64,000 nt of DNA from Jeotgalibacillus terrae (lineage in GTDB: Bacteria > Bacillota > Bacilli > Bacillales > Jeotgalibacillaceae). The notes beneath the pieces were generated by a model that searched no databases, was not told where the DNA came from, and saw only the letters and a list, made by a program, of their open reading frames with translations. Within the stretch, counting starts at the first letter, position 1, and each line of letters begins with the position of its first letter. Where the stretch lies: positions 1 through 64,000 of the forward strand of contig NZ_JAFBDK010000019.1 of NCBI RefSeq assembly GCF_016908195.1. The letters run 5' to 3'. This document shows positions 37,099 through 45,814 of this stretch, one piece after another. The translations under genes were made by a program, and so were the position numbers.

Positions 37099-37227
37099 TA
37101 AAAAACACCTCCATTTATAAGTATACTGTAAATTCTGTGATAATTCGATCACCGAACATTTTTGAAAGCTTGAAATATGGTATACTTGCCTCAAACTCCC
37201 GCCTTTTGAAAGGATGAACATACGTCT

Positions 37228-37707
37228 ATGGAAATCTTCAGCAACTTTCCTCTTTGGGCTTCATTATTTGCTATTTTATTTGCACAAGTTGTGAAAGTAC
37301 CGATTCAATTTATTGCCTCGCGAAAAGTTGACTGGTCACTTGTTACCTCAACAGGCGGCATGCCAAGCTCCCATTCTGCAGCAGTCACTGCACTTGCAAC
37401 AGGTATTGCCCTTGAAAATGGCCTTTCATCACCGGTTTTTGCCCTGGCAACTGTGTTTGCGATTATTACAATGTTTGATGCAACAGGCGTCCGCTTTCAG
37501 GCCGGGGAACAGGCTGCTGTGATCAATCAGCTGATGCGGGATTTTAATAAGTTTGTTTCTGATGCAAAGGGCTGGCAGAATAAAGATGAAGAAGAAAAAC
37601 GTAAAGAGTTAAAAACGCTGCTTGGTCATAAACCGATAGAAGTATTTTTCGGCGGACTTACAGGAATATTTTTAACACTACTGGTACATTATCTGATTAC
37701 GTTATAA
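37228..37707 (+). CDS. yuiD: Divergent PAP2 family membrane protein (YuiD)
   Basis: A 159-aa membrane protein with about four helices of the DUF212/divergent PAP2 group. The phosphatase-like motif [14 protein letters not shown] lies at about residues 43-56, and [14 protein letters not shown] follows. Presumed lipid-phosphate phosphatase-related; activity unproven. ATG at the end of a GAAAGGATG context. The next gene starts 17 bp downstream, suggesting co-transcription. Confidence 0.88.
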   Translation: MEIFSNFPLWASLFAILFAQVVKVPIQFIASRKVDWSLVTSTGGMPSSHSAAVTALATGIALENGLSSPVFALATVFAIITMFDATGVRFQAGEQAAVINQLMRDFNKFVSDAKGWQNKDEEEKRKELKTLLGHKPIEVFFGGLTGIFLTLLVHYLITL

Positions 37708-37724
37708 TTCGGGAGGTTTTCTGA

Positions 37725-38537
37725 ATGAGAATAGTATCACTTTGCCCAAGTAATACTGAACTTACTGCGTACCTTGGCCTGACTGACTACATTGTTGGTG
37801 TGGACGACTTTTCAGACTGGCCGCCGGAAGTTAAGCAACTTGAACAGCTTGGACCCGATCTTTCGATTGATATCGATAAAGTGGAAGCTTTACAGCCTGA
37901 TCTGATTCTCTCATCACTGAGTGTACCCGGTATGGAGAAAAACATTGAAGAACTTGATCGGAGAGGTCTCGAACATCTCTGTCTTAATCCTCAATCCCTG
38001 GATGACATCTTACAGGATCTGATATCACTTGGACATGCTGCCGGAATTCCGGAACGTGCGGAAAAGGTTTCAGAAGCGTTTAGAACAGTGATTGACGATT
38101 GCAGGAAAGCTGCTGAACAAATTACAGAGCCTCCAACGCTATATTGGGAATGGTGGCCGAAGCCTGTTTTTACACCAGGCGGCATTAACTGGCTGAGTGA
38201 GATCAGCAGGCTTGCAGGCGGCATCAATGTGTATGAATCAGTTGAACTGGCGAGTATTCAGACTGACTGGGCGGATGTAGCAGCAAAAAATCCGGATGTC
38301 ATCTGTATGGCCTGGGTCGGTGTACAGCCGCGTAAAGTAAACCCTGAAATTATACATAAGCGGCCCGGATGGACTGAACTAGAAGCTCTTAAAAATAAAG
38401 AAGTCCATGTCCTTGAAGAAGCCCTTTATTGCAGACCTTCCCCACGATTGCTTGAAGGATTAATCAAGCTCGGCAGGATTCTGCACCCTGAGCATTACAA
38501 ATCGATTGAACTGCCTGAGATCTTACAGCTCAAATAA
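37725..38537 (+). CDS. Cobalamin-binding/BtuF-like periplasmic-binding fold protein lacking a signal peptide
   Basis: A 270-aa protein with the type III solute-binding (BtuF/FhuD) fold: N-terminus RIVSLCPSNTELTAYLGLTD, then DLILSSLSVPGMEKNIEEL, and WEWWPKPVFTPGGINWLSEI. Unlike transport receptors it begins directly with the fold: no signal peptide or lipobox, so it is predicted cytosolic. Such orphan proteins are annotated as cobalamin-binding, but the ligand is unproven. ATG with GGGAGG. Not part of the B. subtilis order here. Confidence 0.85.
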   Translation: MRIVSLCPSNTELTAYLGLTDYIVGVDDFSDWPPEVKQLEQLGPDLSIDIDKVEALQPDLILSSLSVPGMEKNIEELDRRGLEHLCLNPQSLDDILQDLISLGHAAGIPERAEKVSEAFRTVIDDCRKAAEQITEPPTLYWEWWPKPVFTPGGINWLSEISRLAGGINVYESVELASIQTDWADVAAKNPDVICMAWVGVQPRKVNPEIIHKRPGWTELEALKNKEVHVLEEALYCRPSPRLLEGLIKLGRILHPEHYKSIELPEILQLK

Positions 38538-38566
38538 AAAAGTGTCGCTCAGCGCGACACTTTTTT
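38536..38566. terminator. Bidirectional terminator
   Basis: AAAAAGTGTCGC and GCGACACTTTTTT arms between convergent genes (the BtuF-like gene and yuiC). Confidence 0.9.
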
Positions 38567-38567
38567 A

Positions 38568-39206
38568 TTACCGATTATTCATTTCAGCAAATTCTTCCTC
38601 AGTCAATGTACCGTCGCCTTCTTTCAGCACGTACACCTCAACATCCTGCTTACCCCACTCATTAAACACTTCATCTACTGTATCAAAATACAGATCTATG
38701 ATATTTCCTTTAATCGCACTGCCGGTATCAGCTACAACACCATAGCCGTAACCGGGAATAAACATCACAGTCCCGATTGGAAATACTCTTGGATCCGCTG
38801 CAATCGTTGAATAAAGATCTCTCTTTACCTGAATACCTGAAAACGTAATACCATATAGAGGATCACCAGGTTCTTTGCCTGTTGATTCGATTCCTGCAGT
38901 ATAACCAGTTGCCGTTACCGTTTTAGACGGATTATCAACGACATGCTGCGGAACAGCTTTATTTATATTGCCCTTCATTTTAGAAGCAATTAACTTAAAT
39001 GCTGTATCTTGCTCCGACAGACTTTTTGATGCCAGTGACAGCTCTCTGTCCTGAAGCATTCTCATATCCTCAACAATCGGAACCAGCTCTTCAGACGGCA
39101 TTGCAATTGACCAGCCCTCTGCTGCAGCTTTGTTTTCGTTCGTGATAAATAATGAAGCAAATCCTGCAAGAAGAATACCTGCAGATATTTTAAATAATTT
39201 AGACAT
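38568..39206 (-). CDS. yuiC: 3D-domain secreted protein (YuiC, Sps/RPF-like muralytic family)
   Basis: A 212-aa exported protein: signal peptide of about 28 residues ([18 protein letters not shown]), linker, then a C-terminal 3D domain with TATGYTAG and [21 protein letters not shown], where the Asp residues give the name. B. subtilis YuiC has an MltA-like fold and acts on peptidoglycan. The C-terminal tail ([14 protein letters not shown]) looks EF-hand-like. The start at 39206 has GAAGGAGTAG; an upstream TTG is within that site. Confidence 0.9.
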   Translation of the reverse strand: MSKLFKISAGILLAGFASLFITNENKAAAEGWSIAMPSEELVPIVEDMRMLQDRELSLASKSLSEQDTAFKLIASKMKGNINKAVPQHVVDNPSKTVTATGYTAGIESTGKEPGDPLYGITFSGIQVKRDLYSTIAADPRVFPIGTVMFIPGYGYGVVADTGSAIKGNIIDLYFDTVDEVFNEWGKQDVEVYVLKEGDGTLTEEEFAEMNNR

Positions 39207-39299
39207 ACCATCTACTCCTTCCAAATACGGTTATTCCCTCTATGACAAAAGTTAATCATCTATGACGAAAGCCTTAATCCTTTGAATTGACTGACAATT

Positions 39300-39329
39300 A
39301 AAAAAGCTCCACCTAATCCGGGGAGCTTT
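39300..39329 (-). terminator. Terminator of yuiB
   Basis: AAAGCTCC and GGAGCTTTTTT arms, 10-nt loop, T run on the minus strand. Confidence 0.8.
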
Positions 39330-39654
39330 AGAACATTCGGTAACCCTGCTTACGGAGCCATATCATTACAAGTCCTGCAATGATTGCGCCTGCCATACCG
39401 CTTGATAAAATTAAAATATCCGCTGGTGCCAGCGAAACAAATCGGGTACCGAGTGCTGAGAAAGATTCTCCCGGTTCACGAAAATACTCAATGAATCTGA
39501 CTTCATCGACAATAAGTACTGTAATAACTGGATAGATTACAGCCATGATCCATGTCATACGTAAAAGCATATTTAATAAAAAGCCGATCCCGAAAAATAA
39601 CACGAGAAACAGCATCATTGAAATTAAAAGTTCAGCCAATCCAAATGCAGCCAA
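39328..39654 (-). CDS. yuiB: YuiB family membrane protein
   Basis: A 108-aa protein with three membrane helices (AELLISMMLFLVLFFGIGFL, WIMAVIYPVITVLIV, and a C-terminal IIAGLVMIWLRKQGY). Function unknown; family assigned by position between yuiA and yuiC and by length. TTG at 39654 is chosen because GGAGGTG lies six nt upstream; using the upstream ATG would place that site inside the coding region. Confidence 0.75.
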   Translation of the reverse strand: MAAFGLAELLISMMLFLVLFFGIGFLLNMLLRMTWIMAVIYPVITVLIVDEVRFIEYFREPGESFSALGTRFVSLAPADILILSSGMAGAIIAGLVMIWLRKQGYRMF

Positions 39655-39901
39655 ATGACACACCTCCATGTTCACTAGAACAGTGTACATCACTTGGTAA
39701 TACAGTGCAATGCTCCTGTTTGAACGTTCAATTTAGTGACACAAAGTCAGGTTTGTACAGCAATGGATTGCTCGAACATGTCGCTGTTTTGGATCGGGAT
39801 GTAGTAATCCTTAATCAGCTTGTAGTGATACGCCCGGGTTGTAGCTTTCCAGTGTTTTGAATGTCATATCCGGTTATCTGATATCCGCTTCCCCAAGCAT
39901 A
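39655..39901. other. Intergenic stretch with an unexplained broken reading frame
   Basis: About 245 bp between yuiB and the yuiA terminator. On the minus strand a short frame MTFKTLESYNPG and a second frame YHYKLIKDYYIPIQNSDMFE abut in different phases, as if one frame had shifted, followed by stops. I do not recognise the family and it may be chance. Nothing else is evident. Confidence 0.3.
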
Positions 39902-39931
39902 GAAAAACCGGATGCTTCCGGGGCATCCGGT
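39902..39931 (-). terminator. Terminator of yuiA
   Basis: ACCGGATGC, loop CCCGGAA, GCATCCGGTTTTTCT on the minus strand. Confidence 0.85.
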
Positions 39932-39938
39932 GTATCAT

Positions 39939-40046
39939 TTATTTTTTACCTTCCCCGCCGCAATTCGGGCAAGTTTCTGATCCGCCTAGTCTTAATTGAA
40001 AATATCCTTTACCTGAGCAATAGCTGCAGTTTGTTTGTTTCTTCAT
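39939..40046 (-). CDS. yuiA: YuiA, tiny DnaJ-type zinc-ribbon protein
   Basis: A 35-aa protein with two CxxCxGxG motifs (CSYCSGKG and CPNCGGEG), the zinc-finger type found in DnaJ. The four cysteines should hold one zinc. The start at 40046 (MKKQTNCSY) follows GAGAGGGTG; the longer frame upstream has no site. Function unknown. Confidence 0.82.
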   Translation of the reverse strand: MKKQTNCSYCSGKGYFQLRLGGSETCPNCGGEGKK

Positions 40047-40245
40047 GTGAAGCACCCTCTCTTCTGATGTATTGAGAGTACTATAGCACGGACGCTTTCG
40101 TACTGAAAAGCGCCAAAATTGATGAAAAGAAGCCATGTAAGCGAATACATGAGCCTGTTTCTTCCTTTTTCTTTAATTATCAGAAAATTTAGAACTGTGG
40201 GTAAATTTCGCAATTTGTTCACATTTACATTTCTAAACTATGCTA

Positions 40246-40728
40246 TTAAAAAAACAAATGATATTTCGTATACCCGAACTGATCACCGGGGTTGGAGTGA
40301 CGGTTGATCTCCAGCGTGGCTGCTTCTTCATGATCGATCATAACCGGAATCATAGATGAAACATCCGGGTGATCTCTCAGTTCACCTTTATCTATCCATG
40401 CCGCCTCTGCAATTTCCTCTTCGGGAACCTGCAAAACTTCCTCTTCATTGACTGCCTTCATGACAAAGATAATCATATTATCACTGACCGTATCTTTCAG
40501 CACACCGCTTCTGAAGCCGGCTACTTTGATCACTTCAGCTGTAATACCCGTCTCTTCTTTCACTTCTCTGACTGCAGCCTGATCAGCCGTTTCCCCTTCT
40601 TCCACGAAGCCGGCAGGGATTGACCACATGCCTTTTAATCCGCCGTATTTCTTTTTGACCACAAGCCATTCACCTTTACTGTTTTCAATGACGCCTGCAG
40701 CGCCAAGCCAGACTTTTCCCCTTTTCAT
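40246..40728 (-). CDS. Nudix hydrolase
   Basis: A 160-aa cytosolic hydrolase of nucleoside-diphosphate-linked compounds. The Nudix box GFVEEGETADQAAVREVKEE continues TGI, matching GX5EX7REUXEEXGU, at about residues 40-62. Substrate not predictable. ATG preceded by AAGGGGTGG. Lies between yuiA and yumB; not part of the B. subtilis order that I recall. Confidence 0.9.
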   Translation of the reverse strand: MKRGKVWLGAAGVIENSKGEWLVVKKKYGGLKGMWSIPAGFVEEGETADQAAVREVKEETGITAEVIKVAGFRSGVLKDTVSDNMIIFVMKAVNEEEVLQVPEEEIAEAAWIDKGELRDHPDVSSMIPVMIDHEEAATLEINRHSNPGDQFGYTKYHLFF

Positions 40729-40751
40729 ATTGCCACCCCTTATATATGTAG

Positions 40752-40780
40752 AAAAAAGAGCAGCCTCAGCTGCTCTTTTT
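40752..40780 (-). terminator. Terminator of yumB
   Basis: AAAGAGCAGC, loop TGAG, GCTGCTCTTTTTT on the minus strand. Confidence 0.88.
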
Positions 40781-40781
40781 A

Positions 40782-41996
40782 TTAAAACATGTTCAGCTTA
40801 CCTTTTTTGAATACAAGTCCAGGACCACCGAGAATATATAGTGCACGGTTGTCGATGACTTTTTTCATCATAGCAGCTTTTTTACCTGTAATCTTACGGC
40901 CGAACACTTCACCGATTGCTTCATTTTCTCCGAGTGAGCACACTGTACCTTTCAGATCAGGTGTGAATGGCTCAAGCTCATCGCCTTTGAATAGTGCAAC
41001 CAGATTATGTGCAGTGTGTGCACCCTGCTGCATCGCGATTTGGGCTGTTGGCGGATATGGACGCTCTGTCTGTGCGTTGATCATTAATGCACAGTCACCA
41101 ACGATGAATACATTGTTGTGTCCAGGTGCACGAAGATCAGGATCTACTTTGATACGTGCACGCATGTTATCGAAGCCTGCTTTTTCGATGATTGAGTTAC
41201 CGCGAACGCCGGCAGCCCATACAACAGTCTTAGCAGGGATTTCTTCAAATACATCTTCACCTTTTTTGATTTTTACACCCTCAGGCGTAGCTTCAGTCAG
41301 TGGTGTACCGATAGAGAATTCGATTCCCTTGCTCTTCAGGTAGTTCACTGCATACTCAACAAGCTCTTCATCAAATCCTGGAAGAACCATTGGTGCAGCT
41401 TCTACACACAGAATGCGGACAGCTTTAGGATCTACATCGTACTCCTCACAAAGCTCAGGCAGACGGTCAGCCAGTTCTCCAAGGAATTCAATTCCTGTGA
41501 AGCCTGCTCCCCCTACGATGATTGTCAGTCTTGAAGGATCTTTTACTTCTTCAAGGCTGTACGTTGCGAATTGATATTCAATATGATCACGGATCTGACG
41601 TGCTGCTTTCACGTTGGCAATAGAAAAAGCGTGTTCCTTCAGTCCAGGGATACCAAACGTTTCCCCTTCGAAACCTAAGCCGACTACAAGATAGTCGTAG
41701 CTGATTTCTGAACGGTCTGTAATCACTTTTTGTGCTTTTGTATCAATGTTTTCAACAGTCGCCTGAACAAAGTTCACTTTCCCTTTATCAAGGACGCCGC
41801 CGATATCATAGCGTACAGCATCAGGAGCCATTGTTCCTGCCGCTGCTTCGTGCAGCCATGTTGATTCGTAATGGTAATCATTCTTGTTAACAAGAATAAT
41901 GTCTGCATCGTCTGCATTCACAAGCTTCTGAAGTTTTGTAATAACGGATAATCCACCGTATCCTGCTCCTAAAACAACCACTGTAGGTCTTTTCAA
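40782..41996 (-). CDS. yumB: Type II NADH dehydrogenase (NDH-2), YumB type
   Basis: A 404-aa FAD enzyme oxidising NADH and reducing menaquinone without proton pumping; peripheral on the inner membrane face. N-terminal FAD site [16 protein letters not shown] site [12 protein letters not shown] near residue 165, VFIVGDCA, and the NDH-2 quinone-site motif AQIAMQQG. The start is uncertain: TTG at 41996 gives the usual N-terminus ([10 protein letters not shown]) with AAGGTGG 11 nt away; GTG at 42005 or 42011 is possible. Divergent from yumC. Confidence 0.92.
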   Translation of the reverse strand: MKRPTVVVLGAGYGGLSVITKLQKLVNADDADIILVNKNDYHYESTWLHEAAAGTMAPDAVRYDIGGVLDKGKVNFVQATVENIDTKAQKVITDRSEISYDYLVVGLGFEGETFGIPGLKEHAFSIANVKAARQIRDHIEYQFATYSLEEVKDPSRLTIIVGGAGFTGIEFLGELADRLPELCEEYDVDPKAVRILCVEAAPMVLPGFDEELVEYAVNYLKSKGIEFSIGTPLTEATPEGVKIKKGEDVFEEIPAKTVVWAAGVRGNSIIEKAGFDNMRARIKVDPDLRAPGHNNVFIVGDCALMINAQTERPYPPTAQIAMQQGAHTAHNLVALFKGDELEPFTPDLKGTVCSLGENEAIGEVFGRKITGKKAAMMKKVIDNRALYILGGPGLVFKKGKLNMF

Positions 41997-42297
41997 TTGG
42001 ATCACTTCCACCTTTTTAATATGAGATTACGATGCTTTTAAGGCAGCAACGCTTGCCCTTATAAAAGATTGTGAAATTGTTCACGAAAATGAACATCATA
42101 CTTCTTCTATTGAATCTTCATCTTTATCAATCATATTCTTTTTTTCTTCTTATTTCAAGGTTTTCTGCACAAATATGAAAAGTTAATGTCTTCCTCCAAA
42201 AGTCTGAAAAGTATCGCAATAGAGCCTCAGGAAAGGTTAATGTAGCCTGTCCTGTGTTACACTACATGCAAATCAGCTTTGTTGGAGGGATTTCAAG

Positions 42298-43293
42298 ATG
42301 AAGGAAGATACTTCAGTTTATGATATTACAGTAATCGGTGGCGGTCCGGTCGGTTTATTTACAGCTTTTTATGGCGGCATGCGCCAGGCAAGTGTAAAAC
42401 TGATCGAGAGTCTCCCACACTTAGGCGGGCAGCTGACTGCTTTATATCCGGATAAATATATATATGATGTTGCAGGCTTTCCTAAAGTGAAAGCTCAGGA
42501 GTTAGTTGATAACCTGACAGCCCAGATGTCACGTTTTGACACTGAAATCAGACTTGGTCAGGAAGTAACACACGTTGAGAAACGTGAAGACGGTGTATTT
42601 GTATTAACAACACCTGAAGAGGTTCATTACACAAGAACAATCATTATTACTGCAGGAAACGGTGCATTCCAGCCGAGAAAGTTAAATCTTGACGGACTTC
42701 ATGATTTTGAAGAAAAGAACCTTCATTATTTCATTGAAGATCTGTCTAACTTTAAAGACCAGGATGTTGTGCTGCTTGGCGGCGGCGATTCTGCAGTTGA
42801 CTGGGCGCTGATGCTTGAGCCTGTTGCGAAATCTGTCACGCTTGTCCACAGACGCGATACATTCCGCGCACATGAAGCGAGCGTTGAGCAGTTAAAGCAA
42901 TCCAGTGTAAATGTCATGACACCTTATGTTCCTGTCGGTTATCAGACAATGAATGACAATATTCAGTCTCTGACTTTACAAAAGGCTAAAGAAGAGGAAA
43001 CGACTGTTTTAAATTTTGATCATCTGATCGTTAATTACGGTTTCGTTTCATCTCTTGGTCCGATTAAAGAATGGACGCTTGATATTGAGAAAAACTCGAT
43101 TGTTGTCAATTCAAGAATGGAAACTAATATTCCAGGTATTTATGCAGCAGGTGACGTGTGTACGTATGATGGAAAAGTGAAGCTGATTGCTTCAGGATTT
43201 GGTGAAGCACCGACTGCTGTGAATAATGCAAAAGCTTCCATTGATCCAAAAGCACGTGTTCAGCCGATGCACAGTACGTCTATGTTCAGCTGA
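42298..43293 (+). CDS. yumC: Ferredoxin/flavodoxin-NADP+ reductase, TrxR-like
   Basis: A 331-aa homodimer-type FAD/NADP flavoprotein. FAD site [23 protein letters not shown] site [17 protein letters not shown] with [13 protein letters not shown], and C-terminal [18 protein letters not shown]. No CxxC redox pair, which separates it from thioredoxin reductase. YumC is essential in B. subtilis. ATG with TTGGAGGG. Divergent from yumB over 300 bp; I see no further gene in that gap. Confidence 0.95.
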   Translation: MKEDTSVYDITVIGGGPVGLFTAFYGGMRQASVKLIESLPHLGGQLTALYPDKYIYDVAGFPKVKAQELVDNLTAQMSRFDTEIRLGQEVTHVEKREDGVFVLTTPEEVHYTRTIIITAGNGAFQPRKLNLDGLHDFEEKNLHYFIEDLSNFKDQDVVLLGGGDSAVDWALMLEPVAKSVTLVHRRDTFRAHEASVEQLKQSSVNVMTPYVPVGYQTMNDNIQSLTLQKAKEEETTVLNFDHLIVNYGFVSSLGPIKEWTLDIEKNSIVVNSRMETNIPGIYAAGDVCTYDGKVKLIASGFGEAPTAVNNAKASIDPKARVQPMHSTSMFS

Positions 43294-43360
43294 TCATCCG
43301 TTTAGCGAAAGCTGTGCCGGGTATAATAATGAGTATTAACTAATTTTGGAGAGTGATACC

Positions 43361-44008
43361 ATGCATGTACTCGTAATAGGCGCAAACGGCACAACCGGAA
43401 GAATAACGGTTAAAAAACTGGCTGAAAGTGAACAGCATCTGGTAAAAGCGATGATCCGAAAATCAGAACAGGCCGGAGATATGGAAGATCTCGGTGCAAG
43501 GCCGATTATTGCCGACCTGGAGCAGGCATTCAAATACGCCTTTGAAGATGTGAATGCAGTTATCTTTGCAGCAGGTTCTGGTCCTGATACAGGAACGGAT
43601 AAAACGACGGCCGTAGATCGCGATGGAGCGATTAAAGCAATCGACTTTGCCAAAGAAAAAGGAATTGAGCGCTTCATCATGCTCAGCTCAATGGGAGCAG
43701 ATGACCCGTCAATTGCCGGTGACAGTGATACATTCCATCACTACCTGCAGGCAAAGCATGATGCAGACGTGCATTTAAAACAGAGCGGTTTGAATTATAC
43801 AATCGTCCGCCCTGGCGCACTGACAGATGATGAAGCTACAGGTAAGATTGATGTATCGGAAGAAATGAAACACCGCGAAGGCGAAATCACGCGTGAAGAT
43901 GTAGCGGCTGTGCTCGTGGAATCCATTCTCTGCACAAACCTTCATCACAAAACGATTGAAATGGTCAATGGTGACCATCCGATAAAAGATGCTTTAAAAG
44001 AAATCTAA
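43361..44008 (+). CDS. NAD(P)-binding atypical SDR protein (YhfK-like)
   Basis: A 215-aa Rossmann protein of the atypical short-chain dehydrogenase group (NmrA/SDR_a5). N-terminal VLVIGANGTTGRI, then VIFAAGSG and FIMLSSMGADDPS; the usual YxxxK is not obvious, typical of these members. Probably binds NAD(P); reaction unknown. The start at 43361 has GGAGAG seven nt upstream; the TTG five codons earlier is part of that site. Confidence 0.85.
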   Translation: MHVLVIGANGTTGRITVKKLAESEQHLVKAMIRKSEQAGDMEDLGARPIIADLEQAFKYAFEDVNAVIFAAGSGPDTGTDKTTAVDRDGAIKAIDFAKEKGIERFIMLSSMGADDPSIAGDSDTFHHYLQAKHDADVHLKQSGLNYTIVRPGALTDDEATGKIDVSEEMKHREGEITREDVAAVLVESILCTNLHHKTIEMVNGDHPIKDALKEI

Positions 44009-44042
44009 AAAATCGCCGGCACGTGATGTGCCGGCGATTTTT
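44007..44042. terminator. Bidirectional terminator
   Basis: AAAAATCGCCGGCAC, loop GTGAT, GTGCCGGCGATTTTT between convergent genes. Confidence 0.93.
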
Positions 44043-44046
44043 GTAT

Positions 44047-44409
44047 TTAACAATTTTCTGGTGTACCTGTTTTCGTAGCCGTTCTGAATGATGAACCGCA
44101 ACCACATGAAGCAATTGCATTAGGGTTTTCAATTGTAAAACCGCCGCCCATGAGTGACTGTTTGTAATCGATCTCAGTGCCATTCAGAATATCAGCGTCC
44201 TGCTTGTCAACAATAACCTGAATACCGTAATGCTCTTCGATTTTATCAGTGTCACCAAGCTCATGCTCAAACCCCATGCCATATGAAAGTCCGCTGCATC
44301 CGCCGCCTTTGATGGCTACGCGCAGATATGCATCCTCTTCTTCAGCCTGCTTCATCATATCTTTCACCTGAAGCGCTGCAGCTTCTGATAATTTAATGAT
44401 ATTTGCCAT
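44047..44409 (-). CDS. yutM: Fe-S cluster assembly protein, HesB/IscA/ErpA family (YutM)
   Basis: A 120-aa A-type carrier that delivers Fe-S clusters to apoproteins. The three conserved cysteines are present: GGGCSGLSYG near residue 35 and SCGCGSSF at about 101-108. The start at 44409 (MANIIKLSEAA) follows GGAGGTG; the longer frame has no ribosome site. Complements the NifU-type scaffold at 49620. Confidence 0.93.
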   Translation of the reverse strand: MANIIKLSEAAALQVKDMMKQAEEEDAYLRVAIKGGGCSGLSYGMGFEHELGDTDKIEEHYGIQVIVDKQDADILNGTEIDYKQSLMGGGFTIENPNAIASCGCGSSFRTATKTGTPENC

Positions 44410-44627
44410 TTCAGCACCTCCAACGTTTTTGACTGATTTTAGTATATCGCTTATTTCAATTCCACTCAACCGATTCAATTCGAGTACATTTTATCAGACA
44501 GGGTATAGGAACATATAAATAGTATTAAATTTATTTATTTTATTCCAAAAGACCTATATTTGTTTTATAATACATGTATTAAGTATGAGTGAAAAGAGAT
44601 CAACGGGGGATGGAAGAGGTGAATATA

Positions 44628-45311
44628 ATGGAATTGACACCGTTATACGACAAAAACTTGACCTGCGGGTTATGCAAGCACAATTTTACCACAACAAAAA
44701 TCAGAGGCAGATTCGTTCGTGCAAAAGAATACAGTACAGACCTGATGCCGGTGTATGAGGACCCGGCAATCAACCCAAACCTCTATTATGTACACGTGTG
44801 TCCCGAGTGCGGCTATTCTTTCACTGATGATTTTGCCCCATATTTCCCGCCAGGCGGCAAAGAGGAAATTGAAGAAAAGATCTCAAACCGCTGGAAGCAC
44901 CTTGATTTTTCAGGAGAACGTACAGAGGATGATGCCATTAAAGCGTTTAAGCTGGCGATTTATATTGCGACGATTAAGCGTGAAAAAAGCATTACCATTG
45001 CGGGTCTTTACCTGAGATTATCATGGCTGTACCGCGGCCTTGATCAGCTACAGGAGCAGCGTTTTCAGCGTCTTGCAGTTGAGGCTTATAAGGATGCATA
45101 TTCAAAAGAGGATTATGCAGGCTCTCAAATTACGACTGAACGCGTCCTCTACCTGATTGCTGAACTTTCCCTGCGGCTTGGTGAAGAAGATGAAGCAACG
45201 AGACACTTCTCAAAAATCATCGAAAGACAGCACAGTTCCACTGATCCGAAAATGGTTCATATGGCAAAAGAAAGATGGCAGTCCTTCAGAGAAGAGCGCA
45301 GGGCACAGTAA
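44628..45311 (+). CDS. DUF2225 family zinc-ribbon/TPR-like protein
   Basis: A 227-aa cytosolic protein. N-terminal CGLCKHNFTTTKIR and a second knuckle CPECGYSF should bind zinc; the C-terminal two thirds are helical with TPR-like pairs (AIKAFKLAIYIATIKRE, AYKDAYSKEDYAGSQ). Function unknown. The start at 44628 (MELTPLYDKNL) follows AGAGGTGA. Single gene convergent with yuzB. Confidence 0.85.
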   Translation: MELTPLYDKNLTCGLCKHNFTTTKIRGRFVRAKEYSTDLMPVYEDPAINPNLYYVHVCPECGYSFTDDFAPYFPPGGKEEIEEKISNRWKHLDFSGERTEDDAIKAFKLAIYIATIKREKSITIAGLYLRLSWLYRGLDQLQEQRFQRLAVEAYKDAYSKEDYAGSQITTERVLYLIAELSLRLGEEDEATRHFSKIIERQHSSTDPKMVHMAKERWQSFREERRAQ

Positions 45312-45342
45312 AAAAGCTGATCGGATGTCGATCAGCTTTTTT
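45310..45342. terminator. Bidirectional terminator
   Basis: AAAAAAGCTGATCG, loop, CGATCAGCTTTTTT between DUF2225 gene and yuzB. Confidence 0.92.
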
Positions 45343-45344
45343 CA

Positions 45345-45581
45345 TTAAAACATTGGATTTTCTTCAAGGAACTCATAGACAGCTTCCACAAGCTCTTTAG
45401 GTGTATCAGCTTCCACAACTTCCCCGTTCACGATCGCAAACATCGCTGCCGCACAGATCCCGCAGTGACTCGTACAGCCGTACTCAATCACATCAAGATT
45501 CGGATCCCGTTCAAGTGCTTCAAATGCTTCCTGAGACCCGCTTGCTATATTACTAATACAAAACTCTATAATTGGTTTCAT
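45345..45581 (-). CDS. yuzB: DUF1450 protein (YuzB)
   Basis: A 78-aa protein with a CISN near the N-terminus and [19 protein letters not shown] in the middle, suggesting a thioredoxin-like or Fe-S/zinc-binding cysteine cluster. The function of the family is unknown. The start at 45581 ([10 protein letters not shown]) follows GAGGTGA and gives the B. subtilis length. Confidence 0.88.
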   Translation of the reverse strand: MKPIIEFCISNIASGSQEAFEALERDPNLDVIEYGCTSHCGICAAAMFAIVNGEVVEADTPKELVEAVYEFLEENPMF

Positions 45582-45684
45582 TGTTATCACCTCATACTCA
45601 TTTCAATGTAACGTCTTACTTACACTTCGTCAATCATCCTGCTCTTTAAAATGACAAGTTTGTGAAAGAATTCTCTTAATATGA

Positions 45685-45713
45685 TTGTACTAAGACCTTT
45701 ATTCCGATATACT
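45685..45713 (+). promoter_or_regulatory. Sigma-A promoter of yutJ
   Basis: TTGTAC (45685-45690) and TATACT (45708-45713) are 17 bp apart, about 100 bp before the yutJ start. Confidence 0.65.
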
Positions 45714-45733
45714 TTTTAGTGAATGTAAACGTA

Positions 45734-45764
45734 ATGATCAAACACATTGTGTATGTATGATCAT
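45734..45764. promoter_or_regulatory. Inverted repeat in the yutJ leader
   Basis: ATGATCA (45734-45740) and TGATCAT (45758-45764) form an inverted repeat, with a second small palindrome ACACA-T-TGTGT (45742-45752) between them. It lies about 14-45 bp downstream of the expected transcription start, a usual repressor position. The binding factor is unknown. Confidence 0.45.
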
Positions 45765-45814
45765 ATTGAAAGTGCTTACTTACTAATATGCTTACTGTAA
45801 AGAGAGGGCTACCC

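Noticed and set aside
39655-39901. Transposase pseudogene
   Set aside because: The two short out-of-phase frames do not match any transposase motif I recognise; left as unexplained sequence.
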